NCBI RefSeq assembly: GCF_965363235.1
Contig: NC_134849.1
Span: 50,352,122-50,416,121 of the forward strand
DNA length: 64,000 bases
Source: Mytilus galloprovincialis
Taxonomy: Eukaryota > Mollusca > Bivalvia > Mytilida > Mytilidae
Reading direction: 5' to 3'
Made by a program: the position numbers and the translations under genes
The notes under the pieces: model-generated
Seen by the model: the letters and a program-made list of their open reading frames with translations, nothing else
The model's database searches: none
Told to the model about the DNA's origin: nothing
Shown: one piece after another, positions 1-12,739 of the stretch
How positions within the stretch are numbered: position 1 is the stretch's first letter
Layout of the letters: each line of letters starts with the position of its first letter

Positions 1-37
1 AGGGTTTACCATTAATTTCTAACCTAACCATGTGATA

Positions 38-736
38 TAGGCGAGCGCCGATTTGAGAAAAAGCCTCTCGTTAAGGTTTTTAATGCACCTATCTAACACA
101 CAGCTAACTTTGGTATCAATTGAAAGAAAAACTTCTATAGCATACGATTTGGGTGGTCGTCAAAGTTCCCTATGGTAACGTTTCTTGCAAATCTCACGAG
201 AACACAGACATGTCGAAACACTTTAGATTATACGGTGACATTTAACATTGATTATATCGGCATTGTTGTAAATATATTATTCCTTTCTATCTAAGATAGT
301 TTTGACTTCATTCTAAAAAGACATCGAATCCAAAAAAAAAGGAAGATTTTATGAAAAATTAGTTCATTCAGAGGCATCTGTCAGACCAACCCTAAAATTA
401 AAAAAAAAAATACCATAATTTTTAAGATTGTCAGTGTCAATGATTTATTAAAACTCTCATATGTTTTGGTTTTAGAAATTCCATATACCTTGAAAAGATT
501 GCGACAGACATCGAAGCTCAATGATGGATAATAAATGTTTGACAACTTTTCTAAAATCTGCATTATTAAACGGTATTCCGGATCTGTATCGTGTTTATCC
601 CATTTGACCATTTCCCAATTTGACGACCAGGCAATTCTGAATGTACGATAAAATACCTTTTAAAAGATATATCATATAGCCGTGTGTTAGGTAGGTGCAT
701 TAAAAACCTCCGAATCCTTGTTTTGGCGCTCGCCTA
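38..736. mobile_element. Short inverted-repeat DNA element (MITE-like)
   Basis: The ends are inverted repeats that start TAGGCGAGCGCC. A second matching block, AATGCACCTAYCTAACACAC, lies about 45 bases in from each end, and GGTCGTCAAA lies further in on both sides. The element is flanked by a 3-bp direct repeat ATA (35-37 and 737-739). At 699 bp it has no convincing coding sequence, so it is probably a non-autonomous derivative. Its ends match those of the 2.45-kb element at 56040-58492. Confidence 0.8.
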
Positions 737-739
737 ATA

Positions 740-2278
740 GTACAGTGTTAAACTTAAGGAAACACATGATACACTCATGAAATTGAATATTTGCAATTGT
801 ACGACCAGAACAATACAAGACAGAGTTGTAAACAAATGAAAGTAATGATAATGAGATGATAATATGATTCTTACGAATTTTTAATCACAATGCACAAATA
901 ACGAACCGTAGTTTTCATTCAATTTATTTATATAAAATGTACGCTTGCCTTAATACAATGGAATTTAACACTGTATATTTATATAAACGATCAATCTTGT
1001 AAAATATATATAAACAATATAAAATCAAGGAGTTGTAAATATTACTTATTCGTACAATTACTTGATAAAATAAACATCCATGTACATATTACACTTATCA
1101 CTTTAAACGCACAAGGCCTTTCCCTTTTCATCATTGCAAATGCTTACTTTTGGTTTTAGGATTATAATATTATCATACTATAATCACTTGGTTTTCTTTG
1201 TTTGATTATAAATAGTCCAAATATACATCAACATTTAACTGACTCTTATGTGAATAAAGTGTGATAAGCTACGACTGTAAAACCTCGTCTTTGACGGTAA
1301 AACCAGAAACAAAATCGTCAACTGTATAGTAAAAATGAATGATAGATACCTCTAAGATTAAAAACAATATTTTGGTAGAGAAAAACATTACAAAAAAAAT
1401 CATTCCGGTTACTAGACTTGAACTTGGCACTGTTAATATCACAGTTATTTCTTTCGGTATCATTGACTAGACGATCACGGTTATTAACAACTTACATGAC
1501 ACATTGCAAAATTGACATAATTATATATTGTACATTTGTAGCAATTGCAACAGTCACTATGCTTAGGTTTCAGAATGCGTACCACAATTAATACTAGTTC
1601 ATGAACTGATTGACGATGGAGGCCAAATGTAATAACGTTAAAATAATCAAAACATAATGAAAGGGAACCAGTTTACACAAAAGTTATATACAATTTTTCA
1701 ATTAAGACCAAGCATTGTATCTATTGTCACCAAATGGTGTCTAGTGAAGTGGTGTTAGTGTGAAATTTACACTTCATTTACATATAAAATGTTTATAGTC
1801 ATTTTGTATGTGTGTTGTAATTTCAACCACATTGGAGATATAAACGACATTGACTTGTATATTAGGTTGCTAAATCCTATATATGCGTATATTGAAGGTT
1901 TTTAAATGTTGGTAATTACATTTATTTAACTTTAAAAAAAAAAAAGATTTTAAAAATTCCATCTATTAATTATATGTCTTTTTGAATGAATTATAAATAC
2001 TAAGATCTAATCTTTTTAAATTATTTGTAATGATTTAAAATTGAATGAAATAATTATTTACATATATAAAATCTGGTAATAAAAAGGGGAGATAACAACA
2101 CATTTAAGTTAAATTGAACTTGTATTAAGTTAAATATAAATGTGAACCGTATGGATCTAGTCATTTCCATCTATTAGAGGATAAAAAAGACAAAATATGA
2201 AATTATTTTCATGAAATTCCGTTGATTCATGGTCAGATCATGAAACAGATAGTCTTTTTACTAGAAATGGGTTAAGCT
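740..2278. other. AT-rich DNA with no recognised gene
   Basis: I see no exon, RNA gene or clear repeat here. Exons 1 and 2 of the P450 whose later exons start at 3667 were looked for here, using the membrane-anchor/PGP region and the WxxxR helix-C region, and were not found. Confidence 0.5.
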
Positions 2279-2382
2279 AGAGAATTGATAAGAAGTAGTG
2301 GATTCGAAAACCATAATCAACTCGCGACTAAAGTCACTCGTTGATTATCGTTTACGAATCCACTACTTCTTATTAATTCTCT
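2279..2382. repeat. Imperfect palindrome (hairpin) at the edge of unit A
   Basis: The left arm 2279-2321 and right arm 2340-2382 are inverted copies with a few mismatches (core AAGAAGTAGTGGATTCG / CGAATCCACTACTTCTT) around a loop of about 18 bases. It lies directly before the point where similarity to unit B begins (about 2387). Confidence 0.8.
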
Positions 2383-2844
2383 ACTACAGAAGAGAAACTG
2401 TGACTTTATCAAAACTTGCAAGCATGACAAGATGTGCAATTAAGTCTCATTACCAAAATCGCCAGACGGCATATTTAAAAATAACTGTCCTGAAATGGCT
2501 TGCGAAGGAGTGTTGTCAATGTTTGAGTATTCACTAAAGTCTATTGGAAAACATATATTTGATTGATAAATAGGAATTGCAAGGAAAGAAATTCAATTTT
2601 ACTTAAATTTGGTTAAAACGGACGATTTACAAATAATTACAGTCAGGCAAACTTTAAATGAAATTTGTCAATAGTTGATTAAATTCATTGGTAAATGCAA
2701 TACATAAAGTAAGTCACTTAATAACGGTCACTTTATATGTATCATAGTAAATGTCAATCACCTTTGAAGCCTTATTTTAAAAGTTTTATCCGGTCATATC
2801 GAATACACACACAATTGGATTGATTTGTAAACCCCCGTCATATT

Positions 2845-3375
2845 ATATCACGATCGCACTACGCTCACTGCGATATAAAATAAATTCAGATCCTGGTGAG
2901 GTCGCGGTATGAGTGACATGAAAATGTAAATTTTAGGGGTTTTTTTTAATGCTAAGCTACTAATCAGTACTACGTCCTCTTTACGCGTTAATAAGATCAT
3001 ACTAAGATCATACCACGTTCTTGCGACAGGGCTATTCTTAAGCCCCAGTCACACTAGACCACGATCGCACCACGCTCATCGCGATTCAAATAAATACAGA
3101 TTGTGGTGACCTCGCAGTATGAGAAGCATGAAAATGTAATCATTCGTTTCAATCACGTTGCTACTACGCATCATTACGCTTCTACAACGATCCTACTATG
3201 ATTATACCACGTTCTCATAACGCTTATTCTGCGAACTCACTACGGTTATCACGATGCCACTACACTCATCACGTTCTCACTACGACAATACAACGATTCA
3301 TCCGATTGCAACACAATCTTACAATGCTTGTTCTGCGATTACAGCACGCTCTTACCATGACCATACCACATTCAG
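2845..3375. repeat. Degenerate short-period repeat rich in ACG/CACG
   Basis: Phrases such as CACGATCGCACTACGCTCA, TCATCACGTTCTCACTACGA and CATACCACGTTC recur with loose spacing. A longer block occurs twice (2848 and 3058 onward). The same stretch is present in unit B (30773-31310), so it predates the unit duplication. Open frames through it are products of the repeat. It lies in the intron region before P450-A exon 3. Confidence 0.7.
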
Positions 3376-3666
3376 GCGACATAGCTTCTCTAAATAGAGT
3401 ATATGTCTTCTTGACTATTTTATCAACTCAATTTCATCGAACATCTTGAGTGACATTTAAAAAAAATTAAGACGGAAGGTGCATCCCCGGTTCGTAATTG
3501 AACACAATTTTGCTTATCATATTGAAATCTCTACTTGATATGCAGGATCTCTGAACATCATTTAATTCAGAAAGGTTTGGTATCAAATGCGTGTTTACAT
3601 TATAAAAATATATCTCAGCTTACATAATTACTAATATTTATATGTATGCATTCTTTCTCGTTGCAG

Positions 3667-6600
3667 ATTTGATTTTGACGATCCTGTTTTTAACCGTCTA
3701 CTTGGAAATATAGATTATCTATTTAAAAATAATGCAGCAGCGGAAAATATGATACCTTTACCTTTTTATCTAAATCCATTTAGTAAGGTAAGACAACATT
3801 TGAGCATAACTTGTAGGGTATATTATTGTTACCGACAGAGTATGTCTAAGGTTATGTGATTATAAAATGTTGGTGTGTGGACTACGTGCTATCGACCTTA
3901 TGAGAAATCCAACTTTCGTCTTCGTTAGTTACGCTTTGAAGCTATCTATATCCCAGTTCATCATATATGTATTAAGTACTAACGTATGTTATGGTTCTCC
4001 GGGTTTTGGAATGCAGCTTTCCTAATGAATGCGGGTGATATATCTGGAAAAACACAAGTTCTAACGTGTGTCTTTGGCACTTCATATTGTAAAATGGAGA
4101 GATACTAATGAATATATATCTAAAAAAACGGTTGAGACGCACCTTTATTAGGCGTCTTTTGATTATCATCTTCCTTCAAAATGTCTTCTTGACGCATAAT
4201 AGCTTCCAAGAACAGGTGTCGTTCCCATAATGCAAACCAGATTTTATAAATTGGTCTAAACAATTGCAGGTTCCTTTGGCTTTCTCAACTTTTGGTTGCT
4301 ATAAGTCCGTATTCAGATTAACCAAAAAATGCAGTAGATGCATAGTTTTATTTTTAGTATGTCTAATAAAGTTATACTTATGGTACTAAAATTATTTCTT
4401 TATATTACTGTATCCATGCCTTTGGGTGGAAAGCTAGCTGGTTGGAAACATCAGTAAAATCAGCAGTCATTTTTTAAGCATATATGCTACCTTTGGTTGA
4501 CATGGTTTTAAGCTGATTTATTTCGTGATTTTATTAATAAAATAAAGTAGGGTTACATCCGTGTCATACAAGGTTGAGCTTCAATTAATCTGCCCATTTG
4601 TTTATTTCTCTTTTTTATATATAGGTCCGTATGTGGTAAAGAATCATCTGCCTTGGAGCATAGATTATTTTCACTGTTGTTTCTTGAATAAAGCCAATCA
4701 AGAAAATTGCAAAACATTTACAGAAAAACAAAATCACGTTTTATTGATTTATAATCTACCCTAAATCTACCTTGAAATATATTAAGTTGGTGTTAGGGGT
4801 TGCCACAACAGCTATCAAACAAATACCATTTCTTTAATAAAATCGTTTCTGCAAATAGTGATACCCCGAAAAATCCGTTTCTATTTTATTTTTTTTCATT
4901 TTCTAGTTGTATCTTTTAATGTCAACACACGTTTTATATTGATAGAACTATCTCGAAGTTATTACTACATTATTAAGTAGAGACACCTCACATGTTTTGG
5001 CGAGGGTCATATTGATCAGTCTTCAGTTTTGTGTGTTGTGTTTTGTTGTGTTTTGTATACTGTTGTTTATCTTTTGGTCGTTATTTTGTTTTTTTGCCAT
5101 TGGATTGCCAGTTGGTGATCGACTTATGTGTTTGATAATCCCTTTGGTATTTTAACCTGTTTAGAGGTAAAATAAACTGTTTTAAACGATGAATACTTTT
5201 CAAAGAGTTGTAATTTTTTCGTCAGTTATGAGACGCTTTAAATTGACCAAAGGAAAACAACTGCATTTAAAACACTGGACAATACATTAATAATTGTATA
5301 TGCTGAATCTAATTCTGTAATATTAAAAAATATTGATATTCATTACTATATCAGTTTAATTCACATATATTTAGACCCTGTTTTGTTATTTTCCACAGAT
5401 TCCCTTGATCATAAAGAATCGCAAAGAAGTTCAAGATTATGTTCGTTCCAGAATAGACGAGGAACGACGATCGTTTGATCCAAACAATGTTCGACACTTT
5501 TTGGATCTTTACCTTCAACAGGAAAGAAAGTCTAACAGCAAAATATCAGGTAAGCTAGTATTTGTGTCCATATCCAAACACATCCAGATACAATAACAGG
5601 TTTTTTGCCTATAAGTTTATGTGACGTAACCTATCGTGAATGGTACAATATAATTTCTTAAGTCCTTGTAGATGTGAGCCGTATTTGTTTTTGGAACATT
5701 ATATTTTTCAACATCCCGAATCAAATCACTCAAAATCTATGAAGGTTTCATTAATTTTATATTTCTGAGCCGATACCCTATCCATAGACTGTTAGTCTCT
5801 GAATGTAGTAACAACTCAATTATCAATGGTTTGGTACTGAAATTGCTTGTCACATTCTTTTCTCAAATCTTTTTCGATAAACATAGAAAATAAGAAGAAC
5901 CTCATGCTAAGTTAAACGTAAACGTATTTTGCTATTCTTTTTAGATCTATTTCAGCGTATTTGTGCATCTCTTTGTGCTACGATAGTAGATTCCTATTTA
6001 AGTTTCATTAGATATATGTATTGCGGCGTAGTCTCTGGACAATAAACGTTATACACTGACAATATTTTGAACGGTTAGATTTTACGTTCTATCGGTCCTT
6101 GAATAAAAGAAACCACCATGATTTTGAATTCCGATTTTGATTTTTGATATGTATTTTTTTTTTAATAAACAAATACGTCACATTTTTTGCATAGAACTTT
6201 TTTTTATAATATTCAATCTATTCAGAAGCGGACTAAGAGTACAAATACAGCTAGTTATCATGTTTGAAATAGGGAGTCTATAGCTATGATGTCATATGGT
6301 TTAGATGCCTATGACGATGTTACAACTCTGTGATTTTTTTTCATTTTTTGCGTTTTTTTTTTTCAATTCAAAATACTAATTAAATAAAGGCAACAGTATT
6401 ATACTGTTTTCAAACGTTGTAAATCGATTGAGAGAAAATAAATCCGTGTTACAAACTGCCACACCCCTGATTTGGTACAGGACATTTTACAATGTTTTAA
6501 GAAACAAATGATGGATTGTTTGTGGTTGAATGGCTAGCAAAAAATCCTGTTTATATGGTAATGTTAACAACTAAAGAATTTATTTTAAAATATTGCATTC

Positions 6601-9600
6601 GAATTGAGATAATTGTATATTATTGCTTAGATAACTGTGCTTATTGGTTTTTATAATTAACAATGCCTAATTTTTAAAGCACCTTTTAATCAAAAGAATG
6701 TGTTGCACTATTCAACTTTTTTTTTTATTTCAGAGAACCACCTGTTTCTCACTATAGCTGATCTGTATATTGCTGGCACTGATACAACATCTGTGTCATT
6801 ACAATGGACCATGCTCTATATGATAAAATACCCAGATGTACAGAAAAAATGCAGAGATCAAATTTTGGAGGTATTGTATGCTTAAACTTTAATACAATAT
6901 GAAAAAGGAGCTATTATTACATTTTTTTTTGTCGAAACTGGCTTTGTAAGATACCAGGACTAAGGTATAAACATCCATATTACACCCAATACAAATATAT
7001 TGCGAATGGCACTAAGAAGTTTCTCCTCTTTTATGAACGTCTACTCTAGGTCACAATTATTTAAATCAATATCTCGTAATTTGTCTTACCATCAAAATGT
7101 AACACGTGCAACTCGATAGATATGATGCATCAGAACTGCTCAATCATCTGCATGTTTTTGGTTGTGTTGTGTTCAGTTTTACTTTTAGTTTTGCTTTTTT
7201 ATATTGTGATTTTGTTTTACCATCAATGTACATTATCAGGTAAATGCTTATTCTGATTTATATTTATTATTGATTTCTATAATATCGATAGCTGCAATAG
7301 GGATTGATATTGGAGCGAGACACAACCTGCCTGTATGATTTTTTTCAAAGTTATCAAGTTGTTTCATTTGTTAAATTTAGGTAGTTGGTGAAGATAGAGA
7401 CCCAGTGGGCAAAGACAAAGATAACTTACCTTATGTTATGGCCACCATACAAGAAGTACAGAGAATAGCAACTATAGGTATTTACAGATACTAGTAAACA
7501 TGTTATTAAATTGAAATATTAACGAATATACTTATATTTGATTATTTTGTTTCTGTCTCTGTACCTTTATTAGTTAGTTTAAGAGAATAAAGTATATACT
7601 TTCAAGTTTTTGATCTGTCGCTGTGCTGAGTATAAAATTTTATTAGTTTGACATCTTTTGTTGATTTTGATATTTCATTTGAAACAGAATAATTTGAATG
7701 TCAGCAAAAGTTGAATTGGTACTTGCTATATAAACATTTGATTGACAATTAGAAAAGCAGTTGTAAATTGAAACTCCACTAAATTGTTGTTAAGTATGTG
7801 TTAATCTTGGAAAAGTCTCTAGAAGAAAAGATGATTTCGTTTTGTAGTTGAACACTTTGTGGTAACATATCAATGCAGTAGCACTATGCGTTTGCATGCA
7901 TATTGGCGTCGAATATTAAAAGTCAGTGAGGAAAGTTAGTAATGATATAATGTCTATACAGAACGTAATTATTGAATAAAAATGCACAAATATTCATACA
8001 TTTATTTTTTTAACTTCGGGTCGCTATCTTATTGATGTAAATCTCCTTTTATATCAAATTAAGTATAGAATAATGTTTTTATAATTCCAGTACCTCTTGC
8101 CATACCACATCTTGCAGTTGAAGACATTGAAATAGATGGAATGACAATTCCAAAGAATGCTGTAATATTTCCTAACTTGATGTCCGTACATCATGATCCA
8201 TCTGTATGGGATGAACCGGATGTATTCAGACCAGAGCGATTTTTAAATAATGACAAATTTGTAAAAAAAGATGCGTTTTCTGCCTTTTCAATGGGTAAGT
8301 TCGCATACGTATAGCATAAAGCAGTATTGTTATGTGCAACAAATAGCCAATGTCGTAAATTTTTTTTTTAAATAATTTCTTCTTATTTACCAGTGCTTGT
8401 CAAATCGTTACAGACGATTGCATTGAGTGTGTAGAGAAGGGTAGACTCCTTGGTTAGCGTGCTTGTTAGCTCTACCGTGAATTAATTATTAGGTAAGTTG
8501 TACTACTCTCCTTGGTAGATACATATAGATTGGTTGTACATCAGACTAGTGTTGTCTTAAAAGAGGGTTGTCTACCTGACCTAATAATGACTTAACAGTT
8601 CAGCTTACAAGCAAGCTTACAAAGGATTTTACATTCCCTACACACTCAATGAAATCGGCTGAAATTAATTGGCCTTTCAATTGTTTTGATTTAAGTGCTA
8701 TTGATGACTCTGACCTGCACAAAACGCGTGTTTAATTTAGCCAATTATAAAACTTGTATCTTTCATGATTGTATACACGTAAAAACTGTGCAATTATAAA
8801 CATTAATTGACAAACGACAACTCAGTACCCCGAAAATGACAAAACAGCAAACAACAGACATTACAACTGTAAACATAAGACTTACAGATATAGCAATAAC
8901 CATGTACTCCTGAATGTAGCCCATTATGAGGGTTTTCAAATAATCACATATTCACATTTAGTTTGCCAAACACATAATCATTAATTGTTAATTACATTTT
9001 CAAATACTAGTAATCAAATTATTCTAATATATTTTGTCTGGTAAGTAAATAGTCCTTATATATGGAGTGGCAACATAGTTAAAAACACCACGAGGAGGCT
9101 CCTGAATTGATCCTGCTCTACTAGTGGCACAATTCGTGTTGCTTATTTGATAATTGAATCTGTGTGTTCAGTAAGTCATCATTGTGCATAAATAAAAAAA
9201 AACCAATATGTCTTTATGTTTAGATTAGGATTAGTTACAACTGTATCAAAGTATAATATTACTACCTAATATTTTAAAAAGGATATGAACTTTGTATAAA
9301 CTTTTCACAAAACTTTAAACGTGTTCAAAAATATCTACATGCGATTAACATAAGGTATATTTAGGTATTTTAACTCTGAAGTCTGTTGTTTTGTCCACTG
9401 TCAAATATAATTTGATGTTTTAGAACAAAATAATTCCCATATTTGCGGATAGAAAATAATATTTATATATTTACTTTTTGCAGGTCCTCGTGTTTGTTTA
9501 GGAAAGCAATTAGCTGAATCCGAACTTTTCTTGATATTTGTGTCCATATTACAACGATTTGATCTGTCTAAAGCTGATGAGAATGACGAGTTACCAATAG

Positions 9601-9665
9601 ATGGGATCATGACTGGATTAACACAGACTCCAAAGAAATTTAAAATGTGTTTTCTACCAAGATAA
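3667..9665 (+). CDS. Cytochrome P450, clan 2 (CYP2-like), gene A, exons 3-8 only
   Basis: This is a heme monooxygenase, expected on the ER membrane facing the cytosol and oxidising small lipophilic substrates; the substrate cannot be read from sequence. Exons: 3667-3787, 5399-5549, 6734-6870, 7381-7477, 8091-8294 and 9484-9665, all with AG/GT borders, and identical in length and phase to gene B. Visible motifs: the I-helix AGTDTT (exon 5), the K-helix EVQR (ExxR, exon 6), FRPERF (exon 7), and the heme loop FSMGPRVCLG split across exons 7/8 with its Cys ligand. The stop is at 9663-9665. About 23 of 297 residues differ from gene B (by-eye count). Exons 1-2 (membrane anchor, helix C) are absent from 1-3666. 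They may lie further upstream, or the gene may be a 5'-truncated copy; the intact frame favours recent function but does not prove it. Confidence 0.9.
6370..6540 (-). repeat. Dispersed repeat R1 fragment in P450-A intron 4
   Basis: It contains the phrases AAATCCGTGTTAC, CACACCCCTGATTTGGTACAGGA and GAATGGCTAGC, shared with 39600-39880, 52091-52590, 59085-59335 and 63700-63965. Compared with the unit B copy, about 100 bases of the middle are missing here. Confidence 0.7.
8421..8651. mobile_element. MITE in P450-A intron 7 (present in both units)
   Basis: The ends are inverted repeats of about 50 bases, starting CATTGAGTGTGTAG on the left and ending CTACACACTCAATG on the right. The same element lies at the equivalent place in unit B (41738-41968), so it inserted before the duplication. 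No target duplication could be defined. Confidence 0.75.
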
Positions 9666-9860
9666 GCTGAATCTATTATAAGACTGTTTTACCACGAAAG
9701 AAAACTATATGTATTATAAGACTGTTTTTACCAAGACAGTTAACTGAATGTTTTATAAGACTTTTTTTGTGTTACCAAGACAGTAAACCGAATGTTTTAT
9801 GAGACTGTTTTTTTTTAATTACCAACACAGTAAACTTAAATTTATGAGACTGTTTTCTAT
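9666..9860 (+). repeat. Short tandem repeats in the P450-A 3' region
   Basis: Directly after the stop codon, a unit of about 40-50 bases recurs about five times. Its core is AGACTGTTTTTACCAAGACAG followed by TAACTGAATGTTTTATA. Each unit contains ACTGT...ACAGT, able to pair as a small hairpin. The same array follows the stop of gene B (42983-43172). It probably forms the start of the 3' UTR. Confidence 0.75.
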
Positions 9861-11084
9861 TAATTTGATGTAGCGATGAGATTTGATTTTTATGATTAAT
9901 TATGAATACATTATTCATTATCCATATATCATTATTCAAACAGCTTAATGTCATACACAATGCAGAAATTGGGATACCATTAGAAAAAAACAAAACAATT
10001 AAGGTTACGGTTTTATCAAACACAGCAAGAGAAATCATCATAAGAAAACATTATTTGATAATTAAACATGTACAAGGTGTTCAAAGTAGTAATACAAACA
10101 TATCAATTTTACTTTTCACAACAGTGAGGATACAAGAGGGGACGGATGTCATTATTTTAATACATGACGAAAACGTTTAATTCATGAATATACCATCATT
10201 TGTTTTATATGCTTCAAAACACCATTTAAAAGTGAAAACACCCTCATGTAGCAAGAATTTGATAAAGGAGGAGTTTGTCATCAGTTCTGTATATTTCGTT
10301 CCTAACCAATGCATGGACTTCCATGAAACTTTCATGGAATCTTTACTGCAGAAATCGAAAGATCCCATGTTTATGGTTAGCAAATATCCTATCAAACAAC
10401 TTGATTGTTTATATATATTTGAGGAAACCTCACCAGAGTAAAAATGGAATGACGTAATAAGATGAAATTTATATGGCGTAAATTGATAAAATATAGTGAA
10501 AGATTCTATTCTTTGAAAAACAAATATTCATCCTCTTTTTATCATAAGTATGTGATAACTGAGCTTTGGGGTTCAAATTTACAATGCTAAAGTAAAAGTG
10601 TGTTAAGTATTTGAAGGGATTTTTTGTTTACAAGGGATGGGAAGCAAAAATAGTAAGGACTTTACACTTTCCTTCATTCCCCAATTTCTTTAGAGCTAAT
10701 AAAACAAAGTAAAAAGAGTAAGATATGTTAATCTATGTGACAAAGCTGGGAAGGGAATCTAAGGTTTAAACAAAAGATGTGTCCAACGAAGTGAATTCAT
10801 GTGCTACAAATTACACAAATAAAAGCCATAACCACATATAAAGCACATAATTTTTCACGCATTAAAACATTATAATTACATTTGATGTATGTTTCATTAT
10901 AATACTTTATTCTGATTGGCTAACTGCACATAAAGTGATATTCCGTAAGAAATTGCATTGCTCAATAAAACGCTTTCACACCCCAATGAAGTTACAAAAA
11001 GAAGCATTCAATTCTTAATTAAACCCTGCCACATTCTGTTATAATATGTAGTTCAGTGGTTGTCGTTTGTTGCTGTATATCATA

Positions 11085-11640
11085 TATAAATCAGGAGAGA
11101 TTTTCACTATTAAAAACTCTTTTACGGGTGCATCGAGCAATTTAATTTATGTCATCAGATGTAATGGGTGTAAAAAGGATTATATTGGACAAACAGGAAA
11201 CACTTTACGGAAAAGATTTACTGTTCACCGTCAACAAATCCGACATAAAGAAATTAGAATGATTAACGTAAGTGAACACCTGGATTCATGCGCTAGTACC
11301 AAATCACCCAAATACAATGTTTTCCTATTTTACCAATGTGACGACCAATTCACCGAAGAAATGAGGATTAATAAAGAAAATATGTTTATACAAAAGTACA
11401 ACCCAAGCCTAAACAGATAAGACGTTACTTTTGTAAGGGTTACGTCCCTTTAATGCATTGTTACAGACTTATTATCGTGACGTTACGTTACCGTTAGTTA
11501 CATTCATCCATGATTATCACAAAGATGTGAAACCGGTTGGAGAAAAATGTAGAGAATAAAAGGACTTTAAGAGCATTTTGAAATCTAATTTTATTTATAT
11601 TTCTACTAGTGTGGACACAGAGTTCAATTTTTAGTATATA
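11085..11640 (+). mobile_element. Penelope-like retroelement, 3' piece with GIY-YIG domain
   Basis: The frame at 11067-11420 gives 117 residues. The part from about residue 9 reads as a GIY-YIG nuclease of the Penelope-like type: NLIYVIRCNGCKKDYIGQTG is the signature (C-x2-C before YIGQTG), followed by LRKRFTVHRQQI and a C-terminal NKENMFIQKYNPSLNR. No reverse-transcriptase domain precedes it, so this is a 5'-truncated copy; the piece that remains looks open. Unit B lacks it: its flanks read on from ...TATATCATAAATATAT into TTTTTGTGAATTATG near 44190. It therefore entered unit A after the duplication, or was lost from B. Confidence 0.8.
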
Positions 11641-11794
11641 TATATATATTTTTGTTGTGAATTATTTTATACATAAAAAGTATAGGAACTGACCTCTGAA
11701 CTGGAATTTATTACCCTTCTGATATTCTGATTCCAAGTATTTCATTATATTTTTAAGTATTTTTGCTTTGTTTTTTGGTTAAGGTCAAACTCAT

Positions 11795-12000
11795 AAATCG
11801 AAAATAAACTGACAACGCCATGGCTAACAATGAAAAAGACAAACAAACAAACAATAGTACACAAGACAAAACATGGAAAACTAAAAAATAAGCAACATGA
11901 ACCCCACTAAAAACTGGGGGTATCTCAGGTGCTCAGGAAGGATAAACATATCCTGCTCCCCACTAATTCGGTAGGTCACATTCATGTAAGGGAAGGGGAT
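11795..12000 (-). repeat. Dispersed repeat R2 (unit A copy)
   Basis: Phrases include AACTGACAACGCCATGGCTA, AACTGGGGGTATCTCAGGTG and GGATAAACATATCCTGCTCC. They recur at 44350-44590 (unit B) and in the opposite sense at 23455-23665. Parts of the same family are also visible at 5018-5165 and 38235-38395, and a short piece near 9085-9160. It is a high-copy style repeat without coding capacity. Confidence 0.7.
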
Positions 12001-12009
12001 TTTAATTAG

Positions 12010-12652
12010 TTACGACGTAAGGAACATATCCGATATCATTCCATAACGGTCAACCAACGCGTGATGGCGTCCGTAAAATTTACAAAAGGATGATTTTAAC
12101 TTCACCATTTGGAACTCCTGGTTAAATAGCTTACTTGTCAGCAGCAACCCTCTGTCAAGAAAATCATGATAGAAAATGCAAGCACGGGAATAAGGTGTCA
12201 ATTGAGAGATAGATACCCCGTATGCAAGTTCTGCTGGAATGTTGCTACTTAGAAATGGAAAATTCAATTGGAAAGCTGAAATCATCTCTTTTGTTGTAAA
12301 ACTGTATTTTTAACCGCCCCTCATTATTAATTTCTAGATGTTAGTCAAGATGTGAGGCCGACTTAACTGTTTCTGTTGTATTCTGTATCTCTAGTTCGAT
12401 GGGATATATGCGTTCAAGATAGTAACTAAATTTTGAATAATTTAGAGAAAGATCATCCTCTATATATTGGAAAGTAGAGTAAATATCCAGTTGCTCTAAC
12501 ATTTGTAACAAAGTACACATGAGTTTCCTAATTAAGTTTGCAAGGAAGCTTTTCAAATTAACAAGAAATACTATGCCTAGGAGTTTTAATGTTTCAGAAA
12601 GTATCTGCAATACCCAGAATATCTTCGAATATGAATAATAGAAGAATTTCAT
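12010..12652 (-). mobile_element. Reverse-transcriptase fragment of a retroelement (broken)
   Basis: On the minus strand, two neighbouring frames read as the C-terminal part of a retroelement RT. The first has YIEDDLSLN (a YxDD-like site) followed by YPIELEIQNTTETVKSASHL. The second has NFPFLSSNIPAELAYG, FLDRGLLLTSKL and KFYGRHHALVDRYG. I recognise this protein type from invertebrate retroelements but cannot assign the class (non-LTR or Penelope-like). The fragment is old and non-functional and is present in unit B as well (44640-45262), so it predates the duplication. Confidence 0.7.
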
Positions 12653-12739
12653 TTTCGTTGTGCTATCTTTATTTTATTGATACACAGAGGTTATATGGCC
12701 TTTTCCTCTAACAGATGATAATTATAGTTACCTTTTAAA

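Noticed and set aside
10184-10441. 85-codon frame downstream of P450-A as a gene
   Set aside because: The equivalent stretch in unit B is interrupted, there is no recognisable domain, and it lies in 3' flank DNA.
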